Shown: piece after piece, positions 8,476 through 17,260 of the stretch
Position numbering within the stretch: the first letter of the stretch is position 1
Layout: every line of letters starts with the position of its first letter
Source of the DNA: Vibrio profundi
GTDB lineage: Bacteria; Pseudomonadota; Gammaproteobacteria; Enterobacterales; Vibrionaceae
DNA: 64,000 nucleotides
Direction: 5' to 3'
Assembly: GCF_005281835.1 (NCBI RefSeq)
Contig: NZ_RZIS01000005.1
Location: 62,001 to 126,000 of the forward strand
Program-made: the position numbers and the translations under genes
Notes under the pieces: model-generated
What the model was told of the DNA's origin: nothing
The model's database searches: none
What the model saw: the letters and a program-made list of their open reading frames with translations, nothing else

Positions 8476-8739
8476 TTAATCGAATAAACCTAGGTTTTCT
8501 TTCGCGTAAGCTTCGAAATCATCACAGCCGCCGATATGGTCTTGGTCTACGAAGATTTGAGGAACAGTTTCAACTGGCTTACCAACTGTTTTTTCTAGAT
8601 CAGCTTTGCTGATGCCTTCAGCATGGATGTCTACGTAACGGTAGTTGAAATCATCACGCTTAGCTTTAAGAGTTTCAGCGTGTTCTTTTGCACGAACACA
8701 GAATGGGCAAGCAGGACGACCAAAGATAACTACAAACAT
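8476..8739 (-). CDS. grxA: Glutaredoxin 1 (GrxA)
   Basis: 87 residues, close to E. coli Grx1 in length and sequence (KPVETVPQIFVDQDHIGG). The dithiol active site is C11-P-F-C14; E. coli has CPYC, so Tyr is replaced by Phe. The cis-Pro loop TVP and the GG glutathione-binding motif are present. It reduces protein and ribonucleotide reductase disulfides with glutathione in the cytoplasm. It is a single-gene unit with a terminator behind it. An ATAG-N7-CTAT element at 8866-8880 could be half of an OxyR site, consistent with OxyR control of grxA in enterics. Confidence 0.95.
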   Translation of the reverse strand: MFVVIFGRPACPFCVRAKEHAETLKAKRDDFNYRYVDIHAEGISKADLEKTVGKPVETVPQIFVDQDHIGGCDDFEAYAKENLGLFD

Positions 8740-9129
8740 TTTATTTCTCCAAAATACATGATGAGGGAACTCGATGTGGTATCACTTTATCAGCCCCAAA
8801 CTTTCTTGAAACCAACTATGCCTCAATGAGTTTCGGAAATAAAGTAGGATTTGCCTCTTAATCCAATAGAGAAAACCTATCAGTTGAAATATTAAACATT
8901 TGGCTAAACGATAGAATGATTTCACGATGATTACAGAAGTTGTGACGCGACTTTCGACAAAAATGTGAATCAACACGTAGTATTAAAAGACTGTCAAATT
9001 AGTATGTTACAAGTTGCACTCTGTCGAAGTATTAAATCGTAGGATAGGGCAATTTGTTATTGAGTATTTTGATTTCAACCGAAGAGTCAGTTGTACCGTT
9101 TAGTTTAGACGGGTAAGGGAGGGGCTTTC
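8740..9129. other. Divergent intergenic region between grxA and the Fe-alcohol dehydrogenase
   Basis: About 390 bp with no credible gene; a 64-codon minus-strand frame inside it lacks a ribosome site and protein-like composition. It must contain the divergent promoters of grxA and the dehydrogenase. The only motif I can point to is the OxyR-like half-site at 8866-8880. Confidence 0.6.
8866..8880. promoter_or_regulatory. Possible OxyR half-site upstream of grxA
   Basis: ATAG-N7-CTAT matches one half of the OxyR tetramer site (ATAG N7 CTAT repeated after 7 bp). The second half, expected just to the right, is not recognisable. It lies about 130 bp upstream of grxA. Confidence 0.25.
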
Positions 9130-10389
9130 ATGTTTCAGTTTATGACTTCAACACGGATAGTGTTTGGTGAGGGTTCGCTAATACCATCGCTAACCGCACT
9201 TAACCAGTTTGGTTACAGTGTGTTGCTAGTGACAGGGCAAAACTTAGATAGAGCAACGAAAGTGATCGAGTTTTTAGAGGCTCAGTCAATGCGCTATCAA
9301 CATATGGTGATAAGCGGTGAACCAAACATCAAAATTATCGAGGAAGCCGCCATTTCTGGTCGGCGTTTTAACCCGGATATGGTGGTCGCATTTGGAGGTG
9401 GGAGTGCCATAGACACGGGTAAAGCATTGGCCGCAATTATTCCGAATCAAGGCGATGTATATGATTACGTTGAAGTCGTTGGGCGTAATGTTCCGCTGAA
9501 AACTAAACCGCTTCCTTTTATCGCGATTCCGACCACGGCTAGCACAGGCGCAGAAGTGACAAAAAATGCGGTTCTGAAATCGGGGCAAGACCAAGTTAAA
9601 GTGAGTTTGCGTAGCCCAGAAATGTTGGCTGATTTAGCTATCGTTGACCCTGAATTGACTTACGCAACCGACGCAGCCACTTCTGGTAGAGGCGCTATGG
9701 ATGCGTTTACCCATTTGATGGAAGCATATGTTTGCGGTGACCCGAACCCACTGACGGATATGATCTGTGAAGAAGGTTTGCGTCGACTCAGTCGTTCAGT
9801 CATCTCAGCATGTCTTGATGATGACCATCAAGCGAGAGCTGATTTATCATTTGCAGCGATGTTGGGCGGCATGGCAATCACAAATGCTAAATTAGGAGCT
9901 GCGCATGGTTTAGCGTCAGCGCTAGGGGGCAAACTGAATGCACCGCATAGTGTAATTACAGGCCGATTAGCACCTTATGTTATGCAGGAAAATATTAATG
10001 CAGCATCGGAAGCACAACAGAGCGAAATACTTGCGCGTTACCGAAAGGTGTCACAGATAGTAACCAATGACCTCAATGCATCCATTATGGATGGAGTTAC
10101 TTGGATTATTAAAACACTCGATTGCTTATCGATACCTACTTTGACCAGTTATGGGTTAAATCATGCAATGTTTGATGAGGTGGCCGAAGACGCATTGAAG
10201 TCGGTAGCGATAAAAGGAAACCCGTTGCCGTTAACGTTTCAGAGATTGACGCATATATTAGAACAAGTGACGAGTGAGGTGGGCGAGCAAACGGAAGTTA
10301 AAGAGCCTTCAGAGTCTAAGCTTTCCGTCATCAATTCTTATGCGGCAGAGAATGTTGTCACCGAGAAAGGTAATAGTTGGACAATTTAG
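9130..10389 (+). CDS. Iron-containing alcohol dehydrogenase
   Basis: 419 residues, group III metal-dependent alcohol dehydrogenase. The NAD(P)-binding GGGS loop is at residues 89-92 (VVAFGGGSAIDTGKAL), followed by PTTASTGAEVT at 135-144. The four metal ligands are visible: Asp191 and His195 (DAFTH), His259 (AAHGLA) and His273 (APHSV). Substrate cannot be told from sequence; family members reduce short aldehydes or oxidise alcohols or 1,3-propanediol. It is longer than the usual 380-390 residues because of a polar C-terminal tail (from about 385, rich in Glu, Lys and Ser). A GGGAGGGG ribosome site precedes the ATG. It is convergent with hexR. Confidence 0.88.
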   Translation: MFQFMTSTRIVFGEGSLIPSLTALNQFGYSVLLVTGQNLDRATKVIEFLEAQSMRYQHMVISGEPNIKIIEEAAISGRRFNPDMVVAFGGGSAIDTGKALAAIIPNQGDVYDYVEVVGRNVPLKTKPLPFIAIPTTASTGAEVTKNAVLKSGQDQVKVSLRSPEMLADLAIVDPELTYATDAATSGRGAMDAFTHLMEAYVCGDPNPLTDMICEEGLRRLSRSVISACLDDDHQARADLSFAAMLGGMAITNAKLGAAHGLASALGGKLNAPHSVITGRLAPYVMQENINAASEAQQSEILARYRKVSQIVTNDLNASIMDGVTWIIKTLDCLSIPTLTSYGLNHAMFDEVAEDALKSVAIKGNPLPLTFQRLTHILEQVTSEVGEQTEVKEPSESKLSVINSYAAENVVTEKGNSWTI

Positions 10390-10426
10390 CGTTGTAATGA
10401 ATCTTAAGCGTACAAAGAAAGACAAT

Positions 10427-10456
10427 AAAAAACGGAGCTGAATAGCTCCGTTTTTT
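10427..10456. terminator. Bidirectional terminator between the dehydrogenase and hexR
   Basis: AACGGAGCT pairs with AGCTCCGTT around a 4-nt loop, with an A-run on the left and a T-run on the right, so it serves both convergent genes. Confidence 0.85.
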
Positions 10457-10457
10457 A

Positions 10458-11312
10458 TTAGAATTGCGAGTACTTTTCGTATCGAGAATCTTTTAATGAT
10501 TCCTTCACACGTTTCAAGTTTTCTCTGAAGCCAGAACCACGGCGAAGAGTAAAGCCTGTTGCCAGCACATCAATAACGGTCATCTGAACCACGCGGCTTG
10601 CCATCGGCATATACACATCAGTATCTTCAGGGACATCTAAAGAGATTGATAAGGAACTTGCTTTATCAAGAGGCGAATCTTTTGCAGTGATCGCGATAAC
10701 CGTTGCACCGTTTTCACGGGCTAAGTTAGCCACTTCTACTTGGCTCTTTGTACGACCTGTATGAGAGATCAATACAATCACGTCGTTATCACTACAATTG
10801 ATACAACTCATACGCTGCATCACGATATCTTCAAAACAAGTAATTGGAATATTAAATCGAATAAACTTATTCTGCGCATCTTTTGCGACAGCTGAAGATG
10901 CACCTAATCCGAAGAAAGAGATACGTTTTGCTTGTGTTAACAAATCAACAGCACGATTGATTTGCATTGCATCTAAGCTATTTTTAGCCACATCCAAACA
11001 CGCCATTGTTGATTCGAAAATCTTGTGGGTGTACGCGTCTGGGCCATCGTCTTCTTCAACGTTACGGTTCACATAAGGTGTACCGTTGGCCAAGCTCTGT
11101 GCTAAGTGTAATTTAAAGTCTGGAAAACCTTTAGTATCCAAACGGCGGCAAAAGCGGTTAACAGTTGGCTCACTTACATCTGCCATTTTGGCTAGCGTAG
11201 CAATGCTAGAATGGATAGCAGTCTGAGGAGACGCCATAATCACTTCCGCGACTTTGCGCTCTGACTTACTAAAGTTTTCTAGGTTTTTTTGTATTTTTTC
11301 TAATGTATTCAT
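10458..11312 (-). CDS. hexR: HexR, RpiR-family regulator of central carbon metabolism
   Basis: 284 residues from ATG 11312; a GTG three codons upstream is also possible, but E. coli HexR begins at the equivalent of MNTLEKIQKNLE. The N-terminal RpiR helix-turn-helix (residues about 1-75; VSEPTVNRFCRRLDTKGFPDF) is followed by a SIS sugar-phosphate binding domain (about 125-255; FFGLGASSAVAKDAQNKF, LISHTGRTKSQVEVA). HexR binds 2-keto-3-deoxy-6-phosphogluconate and switches genes of the Entner-Doudoroff pathway, glycolysis and gluconeogenesis. It is monocistronic with its own terminator. I searched by eye for a TGTAAT-type HexR palindrome near it and found none. Confidence 0.92.
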   Translation of the reverse strand: MNTLEKIQKNLENFSKSERKVAEVIMASPQTAIHSSIATLAKMADVSEPTVNRFCRRLDTKGFPDFKLHLAQSLANGTPYVNRNVEEDDGPDAYTHKIFESTMACLDVAKNSLDAMQINRAVDLLTQAKRISFFGLGASSAVAKDAQNKFIRFNIPITCFEDIVMQRMSCINCSDNDVIVLISHTGRTKSQVEVANLARENGATVIAITAKDSPLDKASSLSISLDVPEDTDVYMPMASRVVQMTVIDVLATGFTLRRGSGFRENLKRVKESLKDSRYEKYSQF

Positions 11313-11637
11313 AGTGTTCACGAGGGTATAGAGAACAACTTGCTAATTAATATCAAACCTACCGGGGGAGGGAGGAATAAAAATAGTAGAGAAAACTATC
11401 GATTCCCAAAAGATATAAGCTAATCAGCACCATAAGGTTAGTATAAACCTAACTAAAGGTTCGCTAATACTAAAAGCCTAGAAGAATGCGTGAGAATATG
11501 ACAAGCCTCAACAAAATTTTAGAAAACTACAGAACTGAAGGTTAAAATCTAAACTATTGGTTAAAACTAGCGCAGGAATGACGGGTTAGTTACACCAAAA
11601 CGAAATAAATTTTCAGTATGGTGCAACTAAATTTGAG
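11313..11637. other. Intergenic region between panP and hexR
   Basis: About 325 bp with no gene or clear hairpin terminator. A G-rich patch at about 11361-11375 (GGGGGAGGGAGG) stands out from otherwise AT-rich sequence but has no evident role. It should contain the hexR promoter. Confidence 0.5.
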
Positions 11638-13284
11638 TTATTTGGACGTGATATTGTCTACAAGTTGATGGATTTTCTTCATCAATTTTGGTGCCAGCTG
11701 AGCAACCTCTCTTTGCTCCGCAAGAACGGAATCCAAAATATCGTGGCCAGTAAGTGGGTTGGCAAGAACCACACGGAATACGATGATGTTTTGACGATTC
11801 CATCTATCAGGATTCAGGCGAGTACGGGAAACAAATGATTTACCAGTTTCACGCTGCTTCTTTTGAATAAACTTGGTTAGCTCGTTCAAAAGTTCGTTTA
11901 GCTCTTCTTTTTGTACTTTGTCCGCTTGGTTTAACGCTGCTTTTACCACTTCAGGAACATAGCGGTAAGTCAGTAAACAAAGTTCAGGCTCGCTTACTAA
12001 CTCGAAATCTTGTTGTTGCTCGATTAAGTCGGCAAAGTAGCGCGCTTTATTAATGCTCTGGTCGATAAGAAGCTCGTAACCTGGACGGCTAATGATATGC
12101 ATACTTGCGTAAACCAGCATTGCCATTCCAGAGCGCGAACCTTCAAGTGTATGACTACCAAGATCTTTCGAGCCTTTTCTCAAAATGTATTGTGCGTGGT
12201 GTTCAATAGCTGTCATGGCGTCTGGTTGCTTGAATAACACCATGCCTGCTCCCATAGGGATATACAGCTGTTTATGTGCATCGATAGTTACTGAGTCGGC
12301 AAGCTCGATCCCATCAAGTAAATGACGGTGATTGTTCGACATTAAAGTCGCACCACCCCATGCTGCATCGACATGGAAATGGCAATTGAATTCTTGGCAG
12401 ATCTTAGCGATATCCGCTAGAGGGTCGATATTACCAGTTTCAGTTGTGCCAGCCACACCAATCACCGCAAACGGTTTGATGCGTTGCTCATTCAACTGTT
12501 GGATTTTTACTTTAAGATCGGCAGGGCAGATTCGGTTGTTACTATCGGTTTTAACCGACACCAAACCTTCTTGGCCAATTCCAAGTACGTCAGCTGCTTT
12601 TTTAAGTGAGTAATGCCCACGTTCAGACACAAGAATAGCTAGGCCTTCGTAGCCATAGTGCTTCATTGCTTTGAAGAGGCCTTCTTTTTCTACCCCTTTA
12701 AAGTCACCTTGTGCTTTCAGTGCGTTATTTCGAGCAACCCATAGTGCAGTGATGTTCGCAATGGTACCACCGGAACAAAACGCACCAAGTGAGTGGTTAG
12801 CGCTGTGCATCCATTTAGAGTAAAAGGTGTCGTCTTGTTGGTAGATTAAGCGATGAAGCATGCCGAGCACTTGGCGCTCAAGAGGAGTGAAAGCCTTTGA
12901 GGTTTCAATCTTTACTAAGTTCTGATTGAGGGCAATCATGATCTTAGATAATGGCATCAAGAAGTAAGGCAGAGCCGAGGTCATATGACCAATAAAACTC
13001 GGCGCTGACGTATGGACGGAGTGAGACACCAAAGAATCGAGGAGATGTTCTGTGTGTTCAGATACAAATTCAGGCTGCTCTGGGATTTGAGCATTTGAAA
13101 AGTCTTTTTCGATCTCTTTGAGAGGCTTTTCTTCAGCAACAATATGCTCGCGCAAAAACTGATTTAGGTTCTGCGAAAGTTTGTCTTCGATTTGGGTCAG
13201 TGTTGAGTCTGGGCCTTCCGGGACTGTGAAGATTTTTAGAAGGCTTTCGAAATTGACATCAGCTGTTTTTTGTTCCGTTACCAT
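11638..13284 (-). CDS. panP: PLP-dependent aspartate 1-decarboxylase PanP
   Basis: 548 residues, group II pyridoxal-phosphate decarboxylase resembling glutamate decarboxylase. The cofactor Lys338 is in TIDAHKQLYIPMG, Asp306 in HFHVDAAWGG contacts the pyridine nitrogen, and CSGGTIANITALW lies at 170-182. In Vibrio this subfamily (TIGR03799) was proposed and then shown to make beta-alanine from aspartate for pantothenate synthesis, replacing the pyruvoyl enzyme PanD. Older annotations call it glutamate decarboxylase. It is a separate unit with 116 bp to the next gene upstream. The assignment as PanP rests on length, N-terminal extension and overall similarity recalled, not on a search. Confidence 0.85.
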   Translation of the reverse strand: MVTEQKTADVNFESLLKIFTVPEGPDSTLTQIEDKLSQNLNQFLREHIVAEEKPLKEIEKDFSNAQIPEQPEFVSEHTEHLLDSLVSHSVHTSAPSFIGHMTSALPYFLMPLSKIMIALNQNLVKIETSKAFTPLERQVLGMLHRLIYQQDDTFYSKWMHSANHSLGAFCSGGTIANITALWVARNNALKAQGDFKGVEKEGLFKAMKHYGYEGLAILVSERGHYSLKKAADVLGIGQEGLVSVKTDSNNRICPADLKVKIQQLNEQRIKPFAVIGVAGTTETGNIDPLADIAKICQEFNCHFHVDAAWGGATLMSNNHRHLLDGIELADSVTIDAHKQLYIPMGAGMVLFKQPDAMTAIEHHAQYILRKGSKDLGSHTLEGSRSGMAMLVYASMHIISRPGYELLIDQSINKARYFADLIEQQQDFELVSEPELCLLTYRYVPEVVKAALNQADKVQKEELNELLNELTKFIQKKQRETGKSFVSRTRLNPDRWNRQNIIVFRVVLANPLTGHDILDSVLAEQREVAQLAPKLMKKIHQLVDNITSK

Positions 13285-13400
13285 AGCAAGCGATTTATTT
13301 TTCTAATATTGACGCGAGCGGAACAATCTAAACGAAAACGGGAACAAAGTCCCGTCTTAATTATGAAATCCAAGTTCACGATATGAAAATTTGATATCGA

Positions 13401-13913
13401 CTATTTGCAGTTAGTCGCTTCAACCTTTTTGATCGCTTGATTGTAGCGTTGAAGAGCGGTATCGATCTGTTTTGGGTGGCTTAGAAGTTCTGCAAATGCT
13501 GAACGTAGCTCGTAATTCTTCTCGTGAGGAACCGATTGACGATCATCAAATGTTGTTTTAGCAATCTTGCCCAACTCATCGTCGCGAGTAGCCAGCTGTT
13601 TGATGTCGTGTTGTTCTAGTTGAAGCCAACCTTCAATCGGTTGCTCTGTTGCGACTTTGCTTGCGTCGTTGTCTAAAAAGTAACGAACTGCTGCGCGATT
13701 TAGTTCGAAGTGATGTTTGCGACCTTCTAAAAACCAGTCGCTCACTTCAGTGAGTTCTGGGTATTGATCAGAAGTGAGTTGAACCAAGTCAGAATACCAA
13801 TTTAATGAAGCATCGATGTATGCATCATATTTACCCGATAGGCATTGATTGTCAGCAGCTAGAGATACAGTAGAAGTTGAAGCTAGCAGTAAAGCGACAC
13901 AAAGGCGTTTCAT
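13401..13913 (-). CDS. Secreted protein of unknown function
   Basis: 170 residues from ATG 13913, which has AAAGGA eight bases upstream; the longer frame to 13949 has no such site. A signal peptide is clear: MKRLCVALLLASTSTVSLA followed by ADNQ, so the mature protein is about 150 residues and probably periplasmic. The mature part is mostly helical and charged, with two Cys (near CLSGKYD and at the end, TNCK) that could form a disulfide between its ends. I do not recognise a family. Confidence 0.7.
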   Translation of the reverse strand: MKRLCVALLLASTSTVSLAADNQCLSGKYDAYIDASLNWYSDLVQLTSDQYPELTEVSDWFLEGRKHHFELNRAAVRYFLDNDASKVATEQPIEGWLQLEQHDIKQLATRDDELGKIAKTTFDDRQSVPHEKNYELRSAFAELLSHPKQIDTALQRYNQAIKKVEATNCK

Positions 13914-14070
13914 AACGGTTCCTTTTATAGGTTTATTCTTATAAATCAAATTACTAAATAGCAGATTATCGCGACTTCTTGTTGTTGAGCAATGACAGTT
14001 AGTCAGTTTTTATTGCGGTAATTGTATTTAGGGGGGCATTCTAATCTAAGTTAACGCTAATTCCTGCGAT

Positions 14071-14976
14071 CTAGTTAGCAAGAGATACAAAGAAAAGCAT
14101 CAAAATAGGTACTAGTAAGCTCAGAATGAAGCCACTAACAATTGCAATAGGAACACAGCGTACACCGCCAGTGGTTTGAATCACAGGTAGCGTGAAGTCC
14201 ATAGCGGTAGCGCCAGCATAGCCAATGGACGTACAAGGCCTAGTCCGAATCAGTAAAGGGATCACGACCAATGCGACTAGCTCTCGTAAAAGCTCTAACA
14301 TAAATGACGTACCGCCATATACTGGGCCAAATGCATCACCCATTAATATCCCAGCCAAAGAATACCAACCAAAACCAGATGCCATTGCCAACGCTCGGTA
14401 TACCGGAATATTAAGAGCGAATGCTGCGAGTAAGCCGCCAATCATAGAGGTGACGATGATTGTAGACGCAATCACCATACCGTGTTTATTAAGTAATATT
14501 TGACGCAGTGTAAGGCCACTGTTTCTAAGCTGGATGCCAATAAAGAACAGTAGCAGGAAGAGTATCCATTCACTGGCTGTGTCGACCCAGCTCAAATCAA
14601 AAGGAAGCATTAAGCCAATAACTAGACCAGAGCCTACCACTAAGATCAATTTGGCGGATTCTAATGCCATAGAAGACAAAGGAAGCTTGTTTTGGCTACC
14701 TTCAGTTTTTAATGGCATAAACTTGTCAATTAGGGGGAGAGCTGCAAGGTTACAAACACTAAGACACACAAAGAAAGTGATGGTATAGAGCAGAATGGTT
14801 TGTAAGTTACTGCCTAGGTTATCTAACGCCGCTAAGCTCAGTCCCATTAAGGCAAGAATTACGTAAATTAGGTGTGAGGTCGATTTGTTAATCTGATCTA
14901 ATATCTTCTTGTTAGAAATAGAGAATAAGTAGCCAACAATGAGGGGGGCGAAGATAAAGATCATTCCTGAAAACAT
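14071..14976 (-). CDS. lysO: Lysine exporter LysO
   Basis: 301 residues with about eight membrane segments. It aligns by eye with E. coli LysO (YbjE): start MFSG, the motif LLLFFIGIQLRNSGLTLRQILLN, ALAMASGFGWYSLAGIL, and GATAMDFTLPVIQTTGGV. LysO exports L-lysine and the toxic analogue thialysine from the cytoplasm. The GAAGGGA site before the ATG supports the start. In E. coli it is controlled by lysine and arginine regulators. I looked for a lysine riboswitch in the 330-bp leader and did not find one. Confidence 0.88.
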   Translation of the reverse strand: MFSGMIFIFAPLIVGYLFSISNKKILDQINKSTSHLIYVILALMGLSLAALDNLGSNLQTILLYTITFFVCLSVCNLAALPLIDKFMPLKTEGSQNKLPLSSMALESAKLILVVGSGLVIGLMLPFDLSWVDTASEWILFLLLFFIGIQLRNSGLTLRQILLNKHGMVIASTIIVTSMIGGLLAAFALNIPVYRALAMASGFGWYSLAGILMGDAFGPVYGGTSFMLELLRELVALVVIPLLIRTRPCTSIGYAGATAMDFTLPVIQTTGGVRCVPIAIVSGFILSLLVPILMLFFVSLAN

Positions 14977-15307
14977 AACAAAATCCCTTCAATCCATGAA
15001 AGCGCAGATGTGCGTACGATAGATAACAATTAAAACGGTAGAATTCATTCAGCCATGGAATATATGCGCAGCATTGAGATTATCCACTGGCCATATACGC
15101 CTGTTTATTAAGCGTATTGCAAACAACACTAAGTGATGTTCGGCAGGTAGATAGCATATAGAAAACAACAGCATAGAGCTATAGTTGTGAGCTAGAACAA
15201 GGAAATTAATTACAAGGTGTGGGTGCAGGCAGTCAGCTAGAAAGGTGAACGTTTAAAAGAGGATAGTGAAAGCTTAATCGAATTAAGCTTTCATAAGATG
15301 AGTCTGT
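14977..15307. other. Intergenic region between lysO and the HDOD gene
   Basis: About 330 bp. It contains the lysO promoter region and, next to the HDOD gene, a 12-bp palindromic hairpin at 15267-15293. Nothing else is recognisable. Confidence 0.5.
15267..15293 (-). terminator. Hairpin after the HDOD gene
   Basis: TGAAAGCTTAAT pairs perfectly with ATTAAGCTTTCA around CGA. It lies just past the minus-strand stop codon, but the only U-run (TTTT) comes about eight bases after the stem, so termination may be weak or the hairpin may protect the mRNA 3' end. Confidence 0.45.
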
Positions 15308-16246
15308 TTATAAACCGCTGGCGTTTATCACGTCATTGACTTGATTGCTGAAGTCAAGTTCACTCAAATTGCTTAGTTTATATAAAACTTCAGCGCCAGT
15401 AGCATTGAATTCAACTTCATGTTCATCGATACGTTCATCTTGGTTTCGGAACATTAAAAGGTGATTAGCAATACGGGCGATATCTAGGTACGCGACTTCA
15501 ACATCACTTTTCTTATTTTGTGTGTTTGAACATACGTCAATAAAGTCTGTATCAAACCCCCAGTGCCCAAGTACTAATTTACTAGTAGCAGAACATTGAG
15601 ACTGGAAAATTTGCAATGCGATGTCGTGATCAAGGTAGTTACCTTTATCTAAATAAAGGTGGTATTCATTGACTAAACAAAACAGTCCAATATCAGCCAG
15701 TAAACCGACGAGAAGCGCTTTTTCATGCTCTAGATGTTTGTAATCCGTTGGGTTTAAGTTTTTGAACTCATTGGTTACTAGCACCATAGTCGCACCAAGT
15801 TCGCGTGAAACCGAAGCGCTTTGTACCAACAAGCTATTACATTGCTTATTTAAATTTACAGAATGTTTTAGTTGCTCAATGGCTTGCGCTGTCACGATGT
15901 CACGTACGCGAAGAATGCCTAAACGTGAAACGGCGGTAACTAAATCAGTACATGTGATGTTGCGGCGATTAAATACTACGGAGTTTGCAACTCGGATAAC
16001 AATGGCTGCGAGGCCAGGATCTTCCAATAAACAATCAGCAACTTCAGGAATTCCGGTTGTTTCTAGAGTGCATAGTTGTTGAATCTTGAGGACGACGTCG
16101 GGAATAGGAGGTAAGGAAATTTTGCCTGTTGAAATTGAGTGCTCAACTAACTGAGCGAACTCTGTTTCTAAACCTTGGATAAGGAGTTCTTTATTATGGG
16201 GAAGCCAGAAAAACGATAAATGATTCATATAAATACTAAGTGGCAT
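15308..16246 (-). CDS. HDOD domain signalling protein
   Basis: 312 residues. An HDOD domain fills about residues 40-240 (SLPPIPDVVLKIQQL, LLEDPGLAAIVIRVANSVVF, VSRLGILRVRDIV, ALLVGLLADIGLFCLV). HDOD is a catalytically dead relative of the HD phosphohydrolase domain found in signalling proteins, often linked to c-di-GMP or chemotaxis circuits. No receiver, GGDEF or EAL domain is attached here. AGGA seven bases before the ATG supports the start. It is transcribed away from tfoX. The specific role is unknown. Confidence 0.8.
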   Translation of the reverse strand: MPLSIYMNHLSFFWLPHNKELLIQGLETEFAQLVEHSISTGKISLPPIPDVVLKIQQLCTLETTGIPEVADCLLEDPGLAAIVIRVANSVVFNRRNITCTDLVTAVSRLGILRVRDIVTAQAIEQLKHSVNLNKQCNSLLVQSASVSRELGATMVLVTNEFKNLNPTDYKHLEHEKALLVGLLADIGLFCLVNEYHLYLDKGNYLDHDIALQIFQSQCSATSKLVLGHWGFDTDFIDVCSNTQNKKSDVEVAYLDIARIANHLLMFRNQDERIDEHEVEFNATGAEVLYKLSNLSELDFSNQVNDVINASGL

Positions 16247-16591
16247 GCTTATCCTACCAGTTTACTAGTAGCCTACGTGACTAGCAATACACTGTAATGA
16301 AAAAAGATGTAACAAGAACGAGGGGCTGCCAAAAAACGGCATTTACAGTATTGCCAACGTCAAGAAAATAACATTTCAATTGTTTGTATGTGATATCAAT
16401 CATGAAAATTGATGAGTCCGAATCAATTGATGTGATTTACATCCAGACTTAATTTTTAGAGTGAAGTATGATTATTTAAAAGGTCAACGAACAAAAAATA
16501 ATATTACAGTTGGCTCGAAGTTCTCAATTTTTCGCATAAAACAAGCTGCTATCTGGTGATCAAACTAATCGGGGTTATAGATTAAGGATCA
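16247..16591. other. Divergent promoter region of tfoX and the HDOD gene
   Basis: About 345 bp, AT-rich. It carries the tfoX 5' untranslated region, a CRP-like site at 16389-16404 and a small hairpin at about 16328-16342 (TGCC/GGCA). I looked for a GEMM c-di-GMP riboswitch, which marks the paralogue tfoY, and did not find it. This agrees with the gene being tfoX. Confidence 0.55.
16389..16404. promoter_or_regulatory. CRP-like site upstream of tfoX
   Basis: TGTGATATCAATCATG has a perfect TGTGA left half and a partial right half (TCATG instead of TCACA) at the correct 6-bp spacing. cAMP-CRP is known to be needed for competence gene expression in V. cholerae, so the site is plausible, but binding here is inferred. 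Confidence 0.4.
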
Positions 16592-17179
16592 ATGGATATG
16601 ATAGAGCAAGCCTTTTACAACTATGTAGGTAAATTTGGAGAGTATCAGAAGCGTTCTATGTTTGGTGGTATAGGACTGTTTCAAAACGATGCAATGTTCG
16701 CCTTAGTAAGTGAGGAACACTTATTTATTCGCGGTGGTAATACACTAGACAAAAAATTGTCGGGTCTTAATTGCGAAAAATATCGCCATGTTAAGAAACA
16801 GACAACCGCTACCGTTAATTACTACGATATTACAGAGTTATTCCATAGCGAAAGTCCTGAACTGGATACGATTATTCGTTTGTCTATCGATAACTCGATT
16901 CAACAACGTAGCTTTCAAAAGTCGTCTGCGAGTCGTCGTTTGAGAGATCTTCCTAATATGCAGTTAACATTAGAACGAATGGTTAAAAAAGCTGGCGTTG
17001 AAGATGTGGCTACTTTCATGCAGCTTGGTGCTCCAGAAGTATTTAGTAAAGTAAGACAAGCGTATGGAAATGACGTTGATGTCAAACTGCTTTGGAAATT
17101 TGCAGGGGCTATCGATGGTATTCATTGGAAACTTCTTCAAGAGCCACGTAAGCAGCAATTGCTAGAAAGTTGTCAGTAA
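16592..17179 (+). CDS. tfoX: TfoX, regulator of natural competence and type VI secretion
   Basis: 195 residues with the two family domains: TfoX N-terminal (about 1-100; SMFGGIGLFQNDAMFALVSEEHLFIRGG) and TfoX C-terminal (about 110-190; LRDLPNMQLTLERMVKKAGVEDV, WKFAGAIDGIHW). In V. cholerae TfoX is induced on chitin through the TfoR small RNA and turns on DNA uptake and type VI secretion. The paralogue TfoY is similar in size, but the neighbours here (panP, HDOD, a YfaZ protein and a two-component pair) match my memory of VC1153 and no c-di-GMP riboswitch is present. AAGGA precedes the ATG. Confidence 0.87.
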   Translation: MDMIEQAFYNYVGKFGEYQKRSMFGGIGLFQNDAMFALVSEEHLFIRGGNTLDKKLSGLNCEKYRHVKKQTTATVNYYDITELFHSESPELDTIIRLSIDNSIQQRSFQKSSASRRLRDLPNMQLTLERMVKKAGVEDVATFMQLGAPEVFSKVRQAYGNDVDVKLLWKFAGAIDGIHWKLLQEPRKQQLLESCQ

Positions 17180-17205
17180 ACATAAAGTTGTATTGAATGT
17201 TGAAT

Positions 17206-17237
17206 AAAAAAACCGAGGCTTTCCCTCGGTTTTTTTG
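17206..17237. terminator. Bidirectional terminator between tfoX and the YfaZ gene
   Basis: AACCGAGG pairs with CCTCGGTT around CTTTC; an A-run lies to the left and a T-run to the right, so it serves both convergent genes. Confidence 0.88.
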
Positions 17238-17260
17238 TATCTAGAGTATGTTGACTCAGC

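Noticed and set aside
8782-8976. A 64-codon minus-strand ORF upstream of grxA
   Set aside because: No ribosome site, no protein-like composition, and it overlaps the expected grxA promoter region.
14977-15307. A lysine riboswitch in front of lysO
   Set aside because: I found neither the long multi-helix layout nor the conserved lysine-box core in this region.
16247-16591. A GEMM c-di-GMP riboswitch upstream of tfoX
   Set aside because: No CGCA-type core or tetraloop receptor pattern is seen; it would be expected for tfoY, not tfoX.
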